Source: Pyxidicoccus sp. MSG2
GTDB lineage: Bacteria > Myxococcota > Myxococcia > Myxococcales > Myxococcaceae
Direction: 5' to 3'
Assembly (NCBI RefSeq): GCF_026626705.1
Contig: NZ_JAPNKC010000001.1
Coordinates: 10,000,001-10,064,000, forward strand
DNA: 64,000 nt
The notes under the pieces are model-generated. The model saw nothing but the letters and a program-made list of their open reading frames with translations, ran no database searches and was not told the origin of the DNA. Shown piece by piece: positions 18,301-25,801 of the stretch (the stretch's first letter is position 1; each line of letters begins with the position of its first letter). The position numbers and the translations under genes are program-made.

Positions 18301-21056
18301 GCCCCAGCTCGCACACGCCCAGCACCCCGACGGATGGCGACTACACGCTGCTGGTGCGGGCACGGGACACGGCGGGCAACGTGGACGAGAGCCCCGCCAG
18401 CCACACCTGGACGTTCGACACGACCCCTCCGCCGGTCACCATCCAGGCGCATGTGACGAGCCCCACCAACGCCACCAGCGCGGGCTTCGACTTCAACTCC
18501 CTCGCGCAGGACGTGGTGGGCTTCAAGTGCCAGCTGACCACGGGAGGCGTCGCTGGCGGCTGGGCCCCCTGCGCGGCCTCCAAGTTCTTCACCGGCCTGA
18601 CGGAGAGCAGCTACACGCTGGCCGTGGTGGCGGTGGACAAGGCCGGCAACGAGACGGCGTTGCCCACCACCTTCTCCTGGGTGGTGGACCTGACGAGGCC
18701 GCAGACGGGAATCACGGGCACGCCGCCGACGGCGACATCGCAGCCCATCACGTTCACCTTCGGCCCCGCGCCAGCGGACCTGGCCGAGTACCAGTGCAGC
18801 CTGAACGGGTCGGCCTTCACCGTGTGCCCCAGCTCGCACACGCCCAGCACCCCGACGGATGGCGACTACACGCTGCTGGTGCGGGCACGGGACACGGCGG
18901 GCAACGTGGACGAGAGCCCCGCCAGCCACACCTGGACGTTCGACACCGTGGCGCCTGATACCGGGATTCGAGCGACCTCGCCCGTTCCCCCCCAGAGCCG
19001 GAACAGCTCCCTCACGGCAGCCTTCGGCTTCACGAGCCTCGCCAACGATGTCGCCCGCTTCGAGTGCCGGGTGACCACGGGAGCGAACGTCGGGGCCTGG
19101 GCCACCTGCCCCGCAACCCATGTCCTCAGCGACCTGTCGGATGGGACGTCGTACACCCTGGAGGTGAGGGCCGTCGATCGGGCGGGCAACTCGGATGCAT
19201 CTCCGGCCAGCCACGTCTGGACGGTGGATGTCACGCCGCCGGACACCGCGTTCCATGCGCGGTGCATTCCGGACGAGCTGACGAGTCTGCTCGACGCGAA
19301 GTTCATCTACACCTCCGGGGACGTAGATCTCGCCCGCTTCGAGTGCAGCGTCGACGGTGAGGATTTCCAGCTGTGTGAGCTCGACGTTCCGGGCGATCTG
19401 CCCACCGCTGAAGTGCCCGATCCTCCCTGTACCTCGAACTACCACGAGCGACGCGTCGCGGATGGGTTGCACAAGATGCTCATCCGGGCTGTGGACACCG
19501 CTGGCAACGTGGACCCCACGCCGGCGACCCATGCCTGGCGCGTCGAGTCCGATGACGTGACAACCCAGATCAACGGCCGGCCCGCCGTGCTCACCAACGA
19601 CAACGTTCCGGAATTCGCCTTCACCTCGAACCGGGGGAATGTGACGTTCCGGTGCAAGCTCGACGACGCGGCGGAGGTGGCCTGTGGGACCATCACCCCC
19701 ACGACGCGGGTCATCGAGCACACGTTCCCCCCCGTGGGGGAGGGGCCACACACGCTCAACGTGTACGCGGTGGATACCGACCCCGAGATCGATGAGCGCG
19801 ACCCCTCGGGGGCCTTCTATACCTGGGTGGTGGATACCGAGGCGCCCACGGAGTCCCCGCTCGTGAGCGAGCCGGCGCAGGAGTTCGTCAACACGACGAC
19901 CCTGACCATCCGGGGCACGGCCCTGGAGCAGGGCTTCGTCACCGTCTACCTTGGAACCCAGGTCGTCGGGCGGGTCGAGACCACGCCGCTGCTCACGTGG
20001 GAGGTGCGCGACGTGCTGGTGGCGGAGCAGCAGTACACCCTCCGAACCACGCTGACCGACCGAGCGACCAACGTGGGGCTGCTGGAGAACTCTGTCCCGC
20101 GGAACCTCACAGTCGATGTCACCCCACCTGGCACCCGCATCGTGGACGCTCCCGCGGAGCGAGGGCGCGAGCGGAGCGTCTCCTTCACCTTCGAAGTGCA
20201 GGCGGAAGTGAACCCCGATGGCTTCGAGTGCCGTCTTGGCGTGGATGGTCCCTTCGCGAGATGCACCAGCCCGCATCTGGTCTCCGCCACCCAGGACGGC
20301 CAGTACCTGCTCCAGGTGCGTGCGGTGGACAAGGCGGGGAATGCCGACCCGACGCCCGCCATCCATGGCTGGTTGGTCGATGCCACGCGTCCCGGTACGA
20401 ACATCCTCACGAGGCCCGAGTTGTTCGATCGCTCGGAGAACTCACGGTTCACGTTTGCTTCGGAGGAGTCGGGGGTGGGTTTCGAGTGCAAGGTCGATGC
20501 GTCCGACTTCCTCGCCTGCGACAGCACCTTCGTCACCGAGCGGCTGGATGAGGGCCCCCATACCCTGATGGTGCGAGCCGTTGACCAGGTGGGCAACCAG
20601 GACGAGAGCCCCGAGACCTACTCCTGGACGGTGGATGACACCGCTCCCGCGCTGCCCACGGTGGACTTCCCGGGAGAGAACAGCCTGGTGGAGACGCGGA
20701 CGCCGCAGTTCCGAGGCAGTGCCGAGGGCGGTGCCAGCGAAGTGGTCATCTTCGTGGATGGGACCGAGCGGGGGCGGGTGAGCGTGGACGAGGCGGGACA
20801 GTGGCGCTTCACGCTGCCCGAAGAGATTCCCAACGGGGAGCACTCAGTCAGCGCCTACGCCGTGGACCAGGCCCGGAACGAGAGCGGGCGCACCGCGCTG
20901 CGGCGCTTCCAGGTCATCCCCTCGGTGGAGATCGACTCGCGCGGTGGTGGCCTGAGCTGTTCCCTGGGAGGCGGTGGCGGCTCGTCGCTGGCCACGCTGG
21001 GGCTCATCGGGCTCTGCCTGTGGGGGGCCCGCCGTCGGCGGCAGTCCTCGCGGTAG
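15324..21056 (+). CDS. Giant Ig-like-repeat surface protein with MYXO-CTERM-like tail (AgmC-like)
   Basis: This is a 1,910-residue predicted secreted protein. I start at MNNKWLKTGLAGAMLLGAIVAVAG, a signal peptide preceded by a GAAAGAG ribosome-binding site. Residues about 265-460 are extremely glycine-rich. From about residue 495 to 1,880 there are many 80-90-residue Ig-like repeats carrying motifs such as YQCSLNG, DGDYTLLVRARDTAGNVD and SHTWTFDTTPP. Two of them form a 175-residue unit repeated almost exactly. The C-terminus SCSLGGGGGSSLATLG, one membrane helix and RRRR fits the MYXO-CTERM sorting pattern cleaved by myxosortases. Similar myxobacterial proteins are often annotated AgmC (gliding motility). 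I consider that plausible but unproven. It is probably an operon partner of the upstream OmpA-family protein. Confidence 0.8.
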   Translation: MNNKWLKTGLAGAMLLGAIVAVAGPDTFFLGVGNTDLLVPSATGEPTTVQVNTYALVTNISSPANGRPVLTLATTAPNKRVGNVAADFGAVRLVLLLQPTGIDPITVPPVLEAQDAINLDNNPVGRWELAEIHSYTPTGGLLELTAPLKYTYVAGKTQVISLPEYEDVEVATGAAIEALAWNGVNGGVVAFLASDLVDLQGTGKISVDGAGFRGGSFDRYTGAATIGCTAEDEDDTQGSSAGGLLGEKGEGLEPTRYTNDARGRLNFTNGGGGGVCARSGGGGGGNGGQGGNGGRSVDGNREVGGLGGASLTYSALDHLTMGGGGGSGQGTDNTSGQSHGGKGGGIIFFRAKEVTGSGKISALGLPGANGGPDGGGGGGAGGTISMRLTQKCADVGLQANGGGGGSVSTVDNPSGTRAPGPGGGGGGGRVLLQATQGSTCSISVSAGAAGLTAAPSVTRDATPASTLVNAYPYTGAVTFIADGMQTVITAPSLSGSTPTNDATPTLTGTGPVSVGVLIYPVDTAGSLTSSSRPVARTVTGSNGQYSVDVPLAEGTTILKAAAEIQGLQGPLGNALTIRVDTLPPDTNLTTNVSSPTNATNVSFAVEGLESDRLNCNTNSRCTLECSVNFNNGADSYGPCPGSLSFPTASTGTYTLKARARDTAGNVDPTPAILTWEVERTLPDVAIATSAPTPPPPRINATTAAFRFTSLANDVDHYKCRLTTGGTVGNYAPCLETHVLTGLTENSYTLAVVAVDKAGNETATAASRSWEVDLTRPQTGITGTPPTATSQPITFVFGPAPTDLDQYQCSLNGSAFTMCPSSHTPSTPTDGDYTLLVRARDTAGNVDESPASHTWTFDTTPPPVTIQAHVTSPTNATSAGFDFNSLAQDVVGFKCQLTTGGVAGGWAPCAASKFFTGLTESSYTLAVVAVDKAGNETALPTTFSWVVDLTRPQTGITGTPPTATSQPITFTFGPAPADLDQYQCSLNGSAFTMCPSSHTPSTPTDGDYTLLVRARDTAGNVDESPASHTWTFDTTPPPVTIQAHVTSPTNATSAGFDFNSLAQDVVGFKCQLTTGGVAGGWAPCAASKFFTGLTESSYTLAVVAVDKAGNETALPTTFSWVVDLTRPQTGITGTPPTATSQPITFTFGPAPADLAEYQCSLNGSAFTVCPSSHTPSTPTDGDYTLLVRARDTAGNVDESPASHTWTFDTVAPDTGIRATSPVPPQSRNSSLTAAFGFTSLANDVARFECRVTTGANVGAWATCPATHVLSDLSDGTSYTLEVRAVDRAGNSDASPASHVWTVDVTPPDTAFHARCIPDELTSLLDAKFIYTSGDVDLARFECSVDGEDFQLCELDVPGDLPTAEVPDPPCTSNYHERRVADGLHKMLIRAVDTAGNVDPTPATHAWRVESDDVTTQINGRPAVLTNDNVPEFAFTSNRGNVTFRCKLDDAAEVACGTITPTTRVIEHTFPPVGEGPHTLNVYAVDTDPEIDERDPSGAFYTWVVDTEAPTESPLVSEPAQEFVNTTTLTIRGTALEQGFVTVYLGTQVVGRVETTPLLTWEVRDVLVAEQQYTLRTTLTDRATNVGLLENSVPRNLTVDVTPPGTRIVDAPAERGRERSVSFTFEVQAEVNPDGFECRLGVDGPFARCTSPHLVSATQDGQYLLQVRAVDKAGNADPTPAIHGWLVDATRPGTNILTRPELFDRSENSRFTFASEESGVGFECKVDASDFLACDSTFVTERLDEGPHTLMVRAVDQVGNQDESPETYSWTVDDTAPALPTVDFPGENSLVETRTPQFRGSAEGGASEVVIFVDGTERGRVSVDEAGQWRFTLPEEIPNGEHSVSAYAVDQARNESGRTALRRFQVIPSVEIDSRGGGLSCSLGGGGGSSLATLGLIGLCLWGARRRRQSSR
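17641..18950 (+). repeat. Near-identical 525-bp tandem repeat, two and a half copies
   Basis: The sequence starting TGACGAGGCCGCAGACGGGA recurs at 17641, 18166 and 18691, an exact 525-bp period. Copies one and two differ at about four bases by eye. The third, about 255 bp long, is almost as similar and then diverges near 18950. The repeat encodes a 175-residue pair of Ig-like domains inside the giant surface protein. Such recent, nearly identical duplication implies ongoing recombination or gene conversion. It would also make this region prone to collapse in short-read assemblies. Confidence 0.95.
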
Positions 21057-21096
21057 GGCGGCATCCTCTGGGTGTAGGGGAAGGGATGCCGCCTTC
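21057..21096 (+). terminator. Hairpin terminator after the giant surface protein
   Basis: Immediately after the TAG stop there is an inverted repeat with arms GGCGGCATCC and GGATGCCGCC and a loop of about 20 nt, followed by a T-containing stretch. It probably ends the OmpA/Ig-repeat transcript ahead of the tRNA gene. Confidence 0.65.
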
Positions 21097-21118
21097 CAGT
21101 CGTTGTGGGATTGCATGC

Positions 21119-21147
21119 TTGCGTCGGCGGGGAAGTTCGGCTACTTG
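21119..21147 (+). promoter_or_regulatory. Possible promoter for tRNA-Arg
   Basis: TTGCGT and TACTTG are separated by exactly 17 nt, placing a start site a few bases before the tRNA at 21171. The -35 is good and the -10 is weak. The call rests on position and spacing. Confidence 0.35.
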
Positions 21148-21170
21148 TCGCCCGCTGTTCAGGGTCGTCT

Positions 21171-21244
<74 letters not shown>

Positions 21245-21251
21245 CAGAGAC

Positions 21252-21304
21252 AAGGGCCCGGAACCGAGGGAGAACTCCTTCCGGTTCCGGGCCCTTCGTC
21301 TTTC
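21252..21304 (+). terminator. Terminator of the tRNA-Arg transcript
   Basis: A long inverted repeat, AAGGGCCCGGAACCG and CGGTTCCGGGCCCTT, encloses about 15 nt and is followed by CGTCTTTC. Stem length and position just after the tRNA make it a convincing intrinsic terminator. Confidence 0.85.
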
Positions 21305-21486
21305 ATGGTCTCCCACTCGCACGTGGAGGGCTCATGCGGACAGGCCCCAGCCTCGGGATGGGCTCCTGCCCAGGCTCCGCGCGGCGCCACGCCTGCACTG
21401 TCGCCCCCTTGTGGATTCCCGGTTCCTCCAGTATTCGCGGCTCTCCGCCGTGCGACGTCCTTATTCCCGGCGGGGAGTGAGCGTTC

Positions 21487-22968
21487 ATGAAGAGCCGTGC
21501 CGTAACGTGTGCATTGGGGCTGCTGGCCATTCTCGGAGCACTCGCTTGTGGTGGCGGTGACGGATCGGACACGCCGCAGAAGCCCACCGCCCAGGCACCG
21601 GGCGCGCCATCCGCCGTCACGGGGGTTCCAGGTGACGGGCATGCACTGGTGACCTGGACTGCGCCGACGAATGACGGTGGGAGCGCCATCCAGGACTACG
21701 TCGTTCGAGCCATGCAGGACGGCTCCATCGCGAAGACCCAGCGGAGCGCGACGCCGTCCGTCACCGTCTCGGGATTGACCAATGGCGTGCGCTATACGTT
21801 CACCGTGGCTGCCACCAACTCGGTCGGTGAGGGCCCGGTGTCGGTGGCCTCGGCGGCGGTGGTGCCCCGGGTCATCCCGGGCGCGCCACGCAACGTCGTG
21901 GCAACCCCTGGCGACAAGCAGACCACGGTGACGTGGGAGGAGCCGGCGGACACCGGCATGCCCATCACCGGCTACATCGTCACGGTGCGTGAGGGCGAGA
22001 CGGTGGTTGTCACGCAGCAGGCATCCGGTCGGACCGCCACCATCACCGGCCTCATCAATGGCAGGAGCTATCAGGTCACCGTGACGGCCAACAACTCGGT
22101 CGTCGGCGGCCCGTCTTCCGGTCCCGTGGCCGTCACGCCCGTGTCCGTGCCGGGAGCGCCGACCCTCACAGCGCGGTTCAACACCGAGCGGGTGTACCTG
22201 AGCTGGACGGTGGCGGACGACGGCGGAAGGCCGGTGCTCGGCTATACCGTGACTGTCAGGGACGGCGACACGGTGTTGCGGACCATTGAAACCACGGACA
22301 CGCAGCTGGAAGTGTCCGAGCTCACCAATGGCACGACCTACCATTTCATCGTCGTGGCAAGGAATGACCTCGGGGTGGGGGTTGCATCCGAGCCCACTCC
22401 GGTCAAACCGTGTGCGGCGGCGGGCAGGCCCCGCAGTCCCGTGGCGGACGAGGGCGATGGGCAGGTGACACTCCGCTGGCTGCCTCCCACGGATCAGGGA
22501 GGATGCCCGGTGGAGAGGTACCGGGTGACCACGCTCACGGCCGAAGGCGAGTTCCTTGAATGGTCCACGCCTGACCTGAGCTTCCTGGTGACCGGGCTGC
22601 GCAATGGCACGACCTACAGCTACAGTGTGTCGGCACTGAGCCAGGGCGGGGAAGGAAGCTCCGTGAGCATCCAGGCGACCCCGTACACGCGTCCTTCCGT
22701 CCCTGTCGCGCTCAGCGCGGTGCCCGGGGATGGCTTGGTCAGCCTGAGCTGGGACGCGCCATTCGACGGAGGGTCGCTCATCAACCATTACGAGGTCATC
22801 AGCGAGCCTGGTGGGCAGCGCCGCACCTTCCAGTGGGCCCCGACCGGCGGGAGCTACGACATCACGGGGTTGACGAACGGCACGCTCTATACGTTCTCCG
22901 TCCGGGCGTCGAACAATGCCGGATATGGAGACGCCGCGACGGCTACGGCGACTCCGACCGCACCGTAG
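21487..22968 (+). CDS. Lipoprotein with five fibronectin type III domains
   Basis: This is a 493-residue predicted lipoprotein of unknown function. It begins MKSRAVTCALGLLAILGALAC, with the lipobox LGALAC putting the acylated Cys near residue 21. A Gly/Asp-rich spacer (GGGDGSD) follows. Five FnIII repeats of about 90 residues then fill the protein. Each opens with a PG.P pattern (PGAPSAVTGVPGDG, PGAPRNVVATPGDK and so on) and carries L.NGT.Y.F.V.A.N in the sixth strand. No catalytic domain is attached, so it probably acts in adhesion, scaffolding or carbohydrate contact at the cell surface. GGGGAG lies upstream of the ATG. It is a single-gene unit between the tRNA and a convergent gene. Confidence 0.85.
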   Translation: MKSRAVTCALGLLAILGALACGGGDGSDTPQKPTAQAPGAPSAVTGVPGDGHALVTWTAPTNDGGSAIQDYVVRAMQDGSIAKTQRSATPSVTVSGLTNGVRYTFTVAATNSVGEGPVSVASAAVVPRVIPGAPRNVVATPGDKQTTVTWEEPADTGMPITGYIVTVREGETVVVTQQASGRTATITGLINGRSYQVTVTANNSVVGGPSSGPVAVTPVSVPGAPTLTARFNTERVYLSWTVADDGGRPVLGYTVTVRDGDTVLRTIETTDTQLEVSELTNGTTYHFIVVARNDLGVGVASEPTPVKPCAAAGRPRSPVADEGDGQVTLRWLPPTDQGGCPVERYRVTTLTAEGEFLEWSTPDLSFLVTGLRNGTTYSYSVSALSQGGEGSSVSIQATPYTRPSVPVALSAVPGDGLVSLSWDAPFDGGSLINHYEVISEPGGQRRTFQWAPTGGSYDITGLTNGTLYTFSVRASNNAGYGDAATATATPTAP

Positions 22969-23001
22969 GCGCGAGTCTGCTCCTCACCCCGAGGAGTGAC
23001 T

Positions 23002-23040
23002 GAGGGTCGGAAGCCTCCACGGGCCTCCGGCCCTCCTTCA
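23002..23040. terminator. Shared terminator between convergent genes
   Basis: Arms GAGGGTCGGA and TCCGGCCCTC pair with one G-U and enclose about 14 nt. The element lies between the stop of the FnIII lipoprotein gene (plus) and the stop of the CNNM/CBS gene (minus), and could serve both. Confidence 0.55.
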
Positions 23041-23049
23041 TTTCCAGGC

Positions 23050-24357
23050 CTACGCCTCCGCTTGCGGTTGCTGCGGCAGGTGGAAGCGCACGGTGCGCAC
23101 GCGCCGAGGCGAGGACTCCAGCACCTCGACCACCAGGCCGCCCTCGGCCTTCAGCCGCGTCCCCGGCTCCGGGATGGCGCCGCCCGCGAGTGCAATGCAC
23201 AGCCCCGCCACCGTCGAGTAGTCCTGGTCCTCATCCAGCTCCAGCCCCAGCGCGCGGTTGACGTCGCGCAGCGCCGCCGAGGCCTGCACCAGCGCCGTGG
23301 TCGGGCCCTCGCGCGTCACCAGCTCCTCGGGCGTCTCTGACTCGCTGAGGATGTCCCCGACGAGCTCCTCCACGAGGTCCTCCACCGTCACCAGTCCCGC
23401 CACGCCGCCGCGCTCGTCCACCACCACCGCCAGCTGCATGCGCCGCTTCTGCAGCTCCTTCAGCGCGTCCATGGCGCGCATGGACTCCACGAGGAAGAAG
23501 GGCTGCCGCATCACGTCCTCCAGGACGATGAGGTTGCCCTCCCACGCCACGCCGAGCAGGTCCTTGGCGATGACGTAGCCGACGATGTTGTCCACCGAGC
23601 CTTCGTACACCGGCATGCGCGAGTGGCCGTGCTCCAGCAGCACCTGGCGGATCTCCTCCGCGCTCGAGTGCCGCCGCAGCGCGACGATGTGCTCGCGCGG
23701 CACCATCAGCTCGCCCAGCGTCAGGTCGCCCATCTCGAAGGCTCGCGACGCAATCTCGCCCGCGTGCGGGTCCAGGGTGCCCTGCTTCGCGGCCTCCTCC
23801 ACCAGTTGCTGCAGCTCCTCCGCCGACAGCCGGCCTTCCGTGAAGTTCGTCCGGTCTCCGAAGAGCCGCAGCACCACGTTGGAGCTGGCCGTGAGGAACC
23901 ACACCACCGGTCGCATCAGCCACGACAGCCCATGCAGCGGCCGGCCGATGAGCAGCGCATAGCGCTCACCCGCGCGCAGGGCGAGCGACTTGGGCACCAG
24001 CTCGCCCAGCACCAGTGAGAGGTACGAGACGAAGGCCACCACCGCCGCCAGGGCCACGTCGTCCGCCTGCTGCTCCGGCAGTCCCAGTCGCGCCAGCACG
24101 CCGCCCAGCCGGGTGGCCATGCTCGCGCCGCCGAAGGCCGCCGCGGTGGCGCCGATGACGGTGATGCCGATCTGCACCGTGGCCAGGAAGCGCTCGGGGT
24201 CTCCCCGGAGCTTCTCCACCGCCTTCGCCGAGCCGCTGCCCTCGTCCATCAGCTCCCGCAGCCGCGTGCGCCGCATGGAGAGCACCGCCAGCTCGGCTCC
24301 GGCGAAGATGCCATTGCCCAGGACCAGCAGCAGGATGATGACGAGCTCGGTGACGAT
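23050..24357 (-). CDS. CNNM/CBS-domain (HlyC/CorC) membrane protein, apparent ATC start
   Basis: The HlyC/CorC family are membrane proteins linked to magnesium or cobalt transport. Read from 24357 the protein has 435 residues. It has a CNNM membrane domain of about 180 residues (first helix ELVIILLLVLGNGIFAGAE, then TVQIGITVIGATAAAFGG and YLSLVLGELVPK), a CBS pair (MVPREHIVALRR ... VVVDERGGVAGLVTVEDLVEEL) and a C-terminal CorC_HlyC domain. No ATG, GTG or TTG occurs between an upstream in-frame TAG and codon 25. AGGAGG sits 6 nt before an ATC that begins exactly where the family starts, so I infer initiation at ATC. Starting at the later GTG (24285) would delete half the first helix. Confidence 0.8.
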   Translation of the reverse strand: MVTELVIILLLVLGNGIFAGAELAVLSMRRTRLRELMDEGSGSAKAVEKLRGDPERFLATVQIGITVIGATAAAFGGASMATRLGGVLARLGLPEQQADDVALAAVVAFVSYLSLVLGELVPKSLALRAGERYALLIGRPLHGLSWLMRPVVWFLTASSNVVLRLFGDRTNFTEGRLSAEELQQLVEEAAKQGTLDPHAGEIASRAFEMGDLTLGELMVPREHIVALRRHSSAEEIRQVLLEHGHSRMPVYEGSVDNIVGYVIAKDLLGVAWEGNLIVLEDVMRQPFFLVESMRAMDALKELQKRRMQLAVVVDERGGVAGLVTVEDLVEELVGDILSESETPEELVTREGPTTALVQASAALRDVNRALGLELDEDQDYSTVAGLCIALAGGAIPEPGTRLKAEGGLVVEVLESSPRRVRTVRFHLPQQPQAEA

Positions 24358-24408
24358 GACGGCCCTCCTCTCAGGGGCCCTCTACCCTAACCGTCGCGGG
24401 CTGGCCGC

Positions 24409-24789
24409 TCACTCACCAAGTGACTGCAAGAGGAGCGACAGTTGATCCCGGCTCGCGCCCTTGGGCAGGTAGTAGTGCGGACCGGACAGCAGGGCGCTGC
24501 CCACGTCCTGCGCCGCCGCCGAGGTGAGGAACACGATGCGGGGATGGGGGCCGCGCGGCAGCCGCTCCACGACCTCCAGCCCGCTCAGGCCGGGCATGTT
24601 GAGGTCCAGCAGCATCACCCCGTAGCGGTCACCCCGCCTCAGCGTGTCCAGCGCTTCCTGTCCATCCGCGGCTTCGAAAGTCTCATAGCCAAGGTCCTCC
24701 AGACTGAGCCGGAGAAACTCCCGCCAGTCCGCGTCGTCATCGACGACCAGGACCTTCCGTGCGCCATCATCCGTTGCGAGTCGCGCCAA
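24409..24789 (-). CDS. Single-domain response regulator (CheY-like receiver)
   Basis: This 126-residue protein consists only of a receiver domain. The acidic pocket VVDDDAD (about 15-21), the phospho-acceptor Asp62 in MLLDLNMPG, Thr/Ser in FLTSAAA and Lys110 in YLPKGAS are all present, so it should accept phosphate. It has no output domain and must act by protein contact or as a phosphate sink. There is no adjacent kinase. It precedes the CNNM/CBS gene by 51 nt on the same strand. Its partner cannot be named from this sequence. Confidence 0.85.
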   Translation of the reverse strand: MARLATDDGARKVLVVDDDADWREFLRLSLEDLGYETFEAADGQEALDTLRRGDRYGVMLLDLNMPGLSGLEVVERLPRGPHPRIVFLTSAAAQDVGSALLSGPHYYLPKGASRDQLSLLLQSLGE

Positions 24790-24886
24790 TCATCCTCCCC
24801 CGACAGGAGATGAACGCCGCTGAACGCGTCCATCATTCACACCAGGCGCTGAAATGGCGCCTGCCGGGAGAGCGGGCGGGCGGGCG

Positions 24887-25753
24887 CTAGAACAACGCGA
24901 TGCCGAGCTGTCCGACGAGGTACTGCAATGCGGGGCGCACGTTGTGGCTCGCGGTGCGGGGGCGCTCCGACATCGTGGCCCGGCACCACGCCGGCTCGCC
25001 GAGCAGCCGGCCGGCCTGGTGCTGGAACACGCGGAAGCGCCCCAGGTCCGCGGAGCTGCCCGCGTTGTAGATGCGCAGTGGTCGCGCCGCTTCCGACTCC
25101 AGCATCCGCTCGCCGGGGATGTGCCGGTGGCCGTGCAGCACCAGGTCACACCGCCCCTGCAGCCGCGACACCCACTCCGCGCCCACGGGCAATTCCGCCG
25201 CGTGGGGCCAGCCCAGCATCGTGGCCAGTCGCTCCGGGAAGCTCTCCTCGGGCAGCGGCAGGATGTGGTGGTGCACCAGCACCGCCGTCAGTGTCCCGCG
25301 CGGCGCCGCGGCCAGGGCAGTGTCCACCGCGTCCAGTTCGGCACGGGACAGCTCTCCGTGGCTCGCGAAGTAGTTGCGGTTGTGAGGGCCGGTGGAGTCC
25401 ACGCAGACGAAGTACAGCCCCGGCTGCTCCACCACGCGCACCTTCTGGCCCGCCATCCACTGACTTCCCGCGTCGTCGCCGGGGCGGTCATGGTTGCCGG
25501 GGATGAAGGTGAGCCGGCCTTCGTCCAGCAGCGGCGCGAAGAGCTCGCGGAAGCGCTGATACTCCGCGCTCATGCCCTGGTGCGTCAGGTCCCCCGTCAC
25601 CACCACGTGGTCCACGGCGCTGGCCTGGAGCGCTCCCATCAGCGCGCGGCCCGCCGCATCGCTCTCGGGGGTCAGGTCCAGGTGGAGATCGGACAGATGT
25701 GCCAGCGTTCGGACAGGCATGCCCTTGTAGATAGGCATTCCTCGCGGCGGCAT
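24887..25753 (-). CDS. Calcineurin-like metallophosphoesterase
   Basis: This is a predicted metal-dependent phosphoesterase of about 288 residues. The conserved blocks are in order: HLSDLHLD (DxH), VVVTGDLTHQG (GDxx), FIPGNHDRPGDD (GNHD), then LVHHHILP (H) and LVLHGHRHIPGE (GHxH). All metal ligands are therefore present. This resembles the class III cyclic-nucleotide phosphodiesterase/Icc-like branch, but the substrate is uncertain. I place the start at the ATG at 25753 because AGAAGG lies 5 nt upstream. ATGs at 25738 and 25720 are possible alternatives, and the family core begins right after the last. It follows the glycosyltransferase gene on the same strand. Confidence 0.85.
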   Translation of the reverse strand: MPPRGMPIYKGMPVRTLAHLSDLHLDLTPESDAAGRALMGALQASAVDHVVVTGDLTHQGMSAEYQRFRELFAPLLDEGRLTFIPGNHDRPGDDAGSQWMAGQKVRVVEQPGLYFVCVDSTGPHNRNYFASHGELSRAELDAVDTALAAAPRGTLTAVLVHHHILPLPEESFPERLATMLGWPHAAELPVGAEWVSRLQGRCDLVLHGHRHIPGERMLESEAARPLRIYNAGSSADLGRFRVFQHQAGRLLGEPAWCRATMSERPRTASHNVRPALQYLVGQLGIALF

Positions 25754-25801
25754 CAGGGCCTTCTGGTGAATGGCTAGCAAGTGCTTTGCGACAGTCGTGC
25801 G

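Noticed and set aside
16911..20366. A minus-strand open frame of about 1,150 codons opposite the giant surface protein
   Set aside because: It is composed of His/Arg/Gly-rich sequence produced by antisense reading of GC-rich codons. The plus-strand gene has a signal peptide, domain repeats and a sorting tail, so the antisense frame is not a gene.
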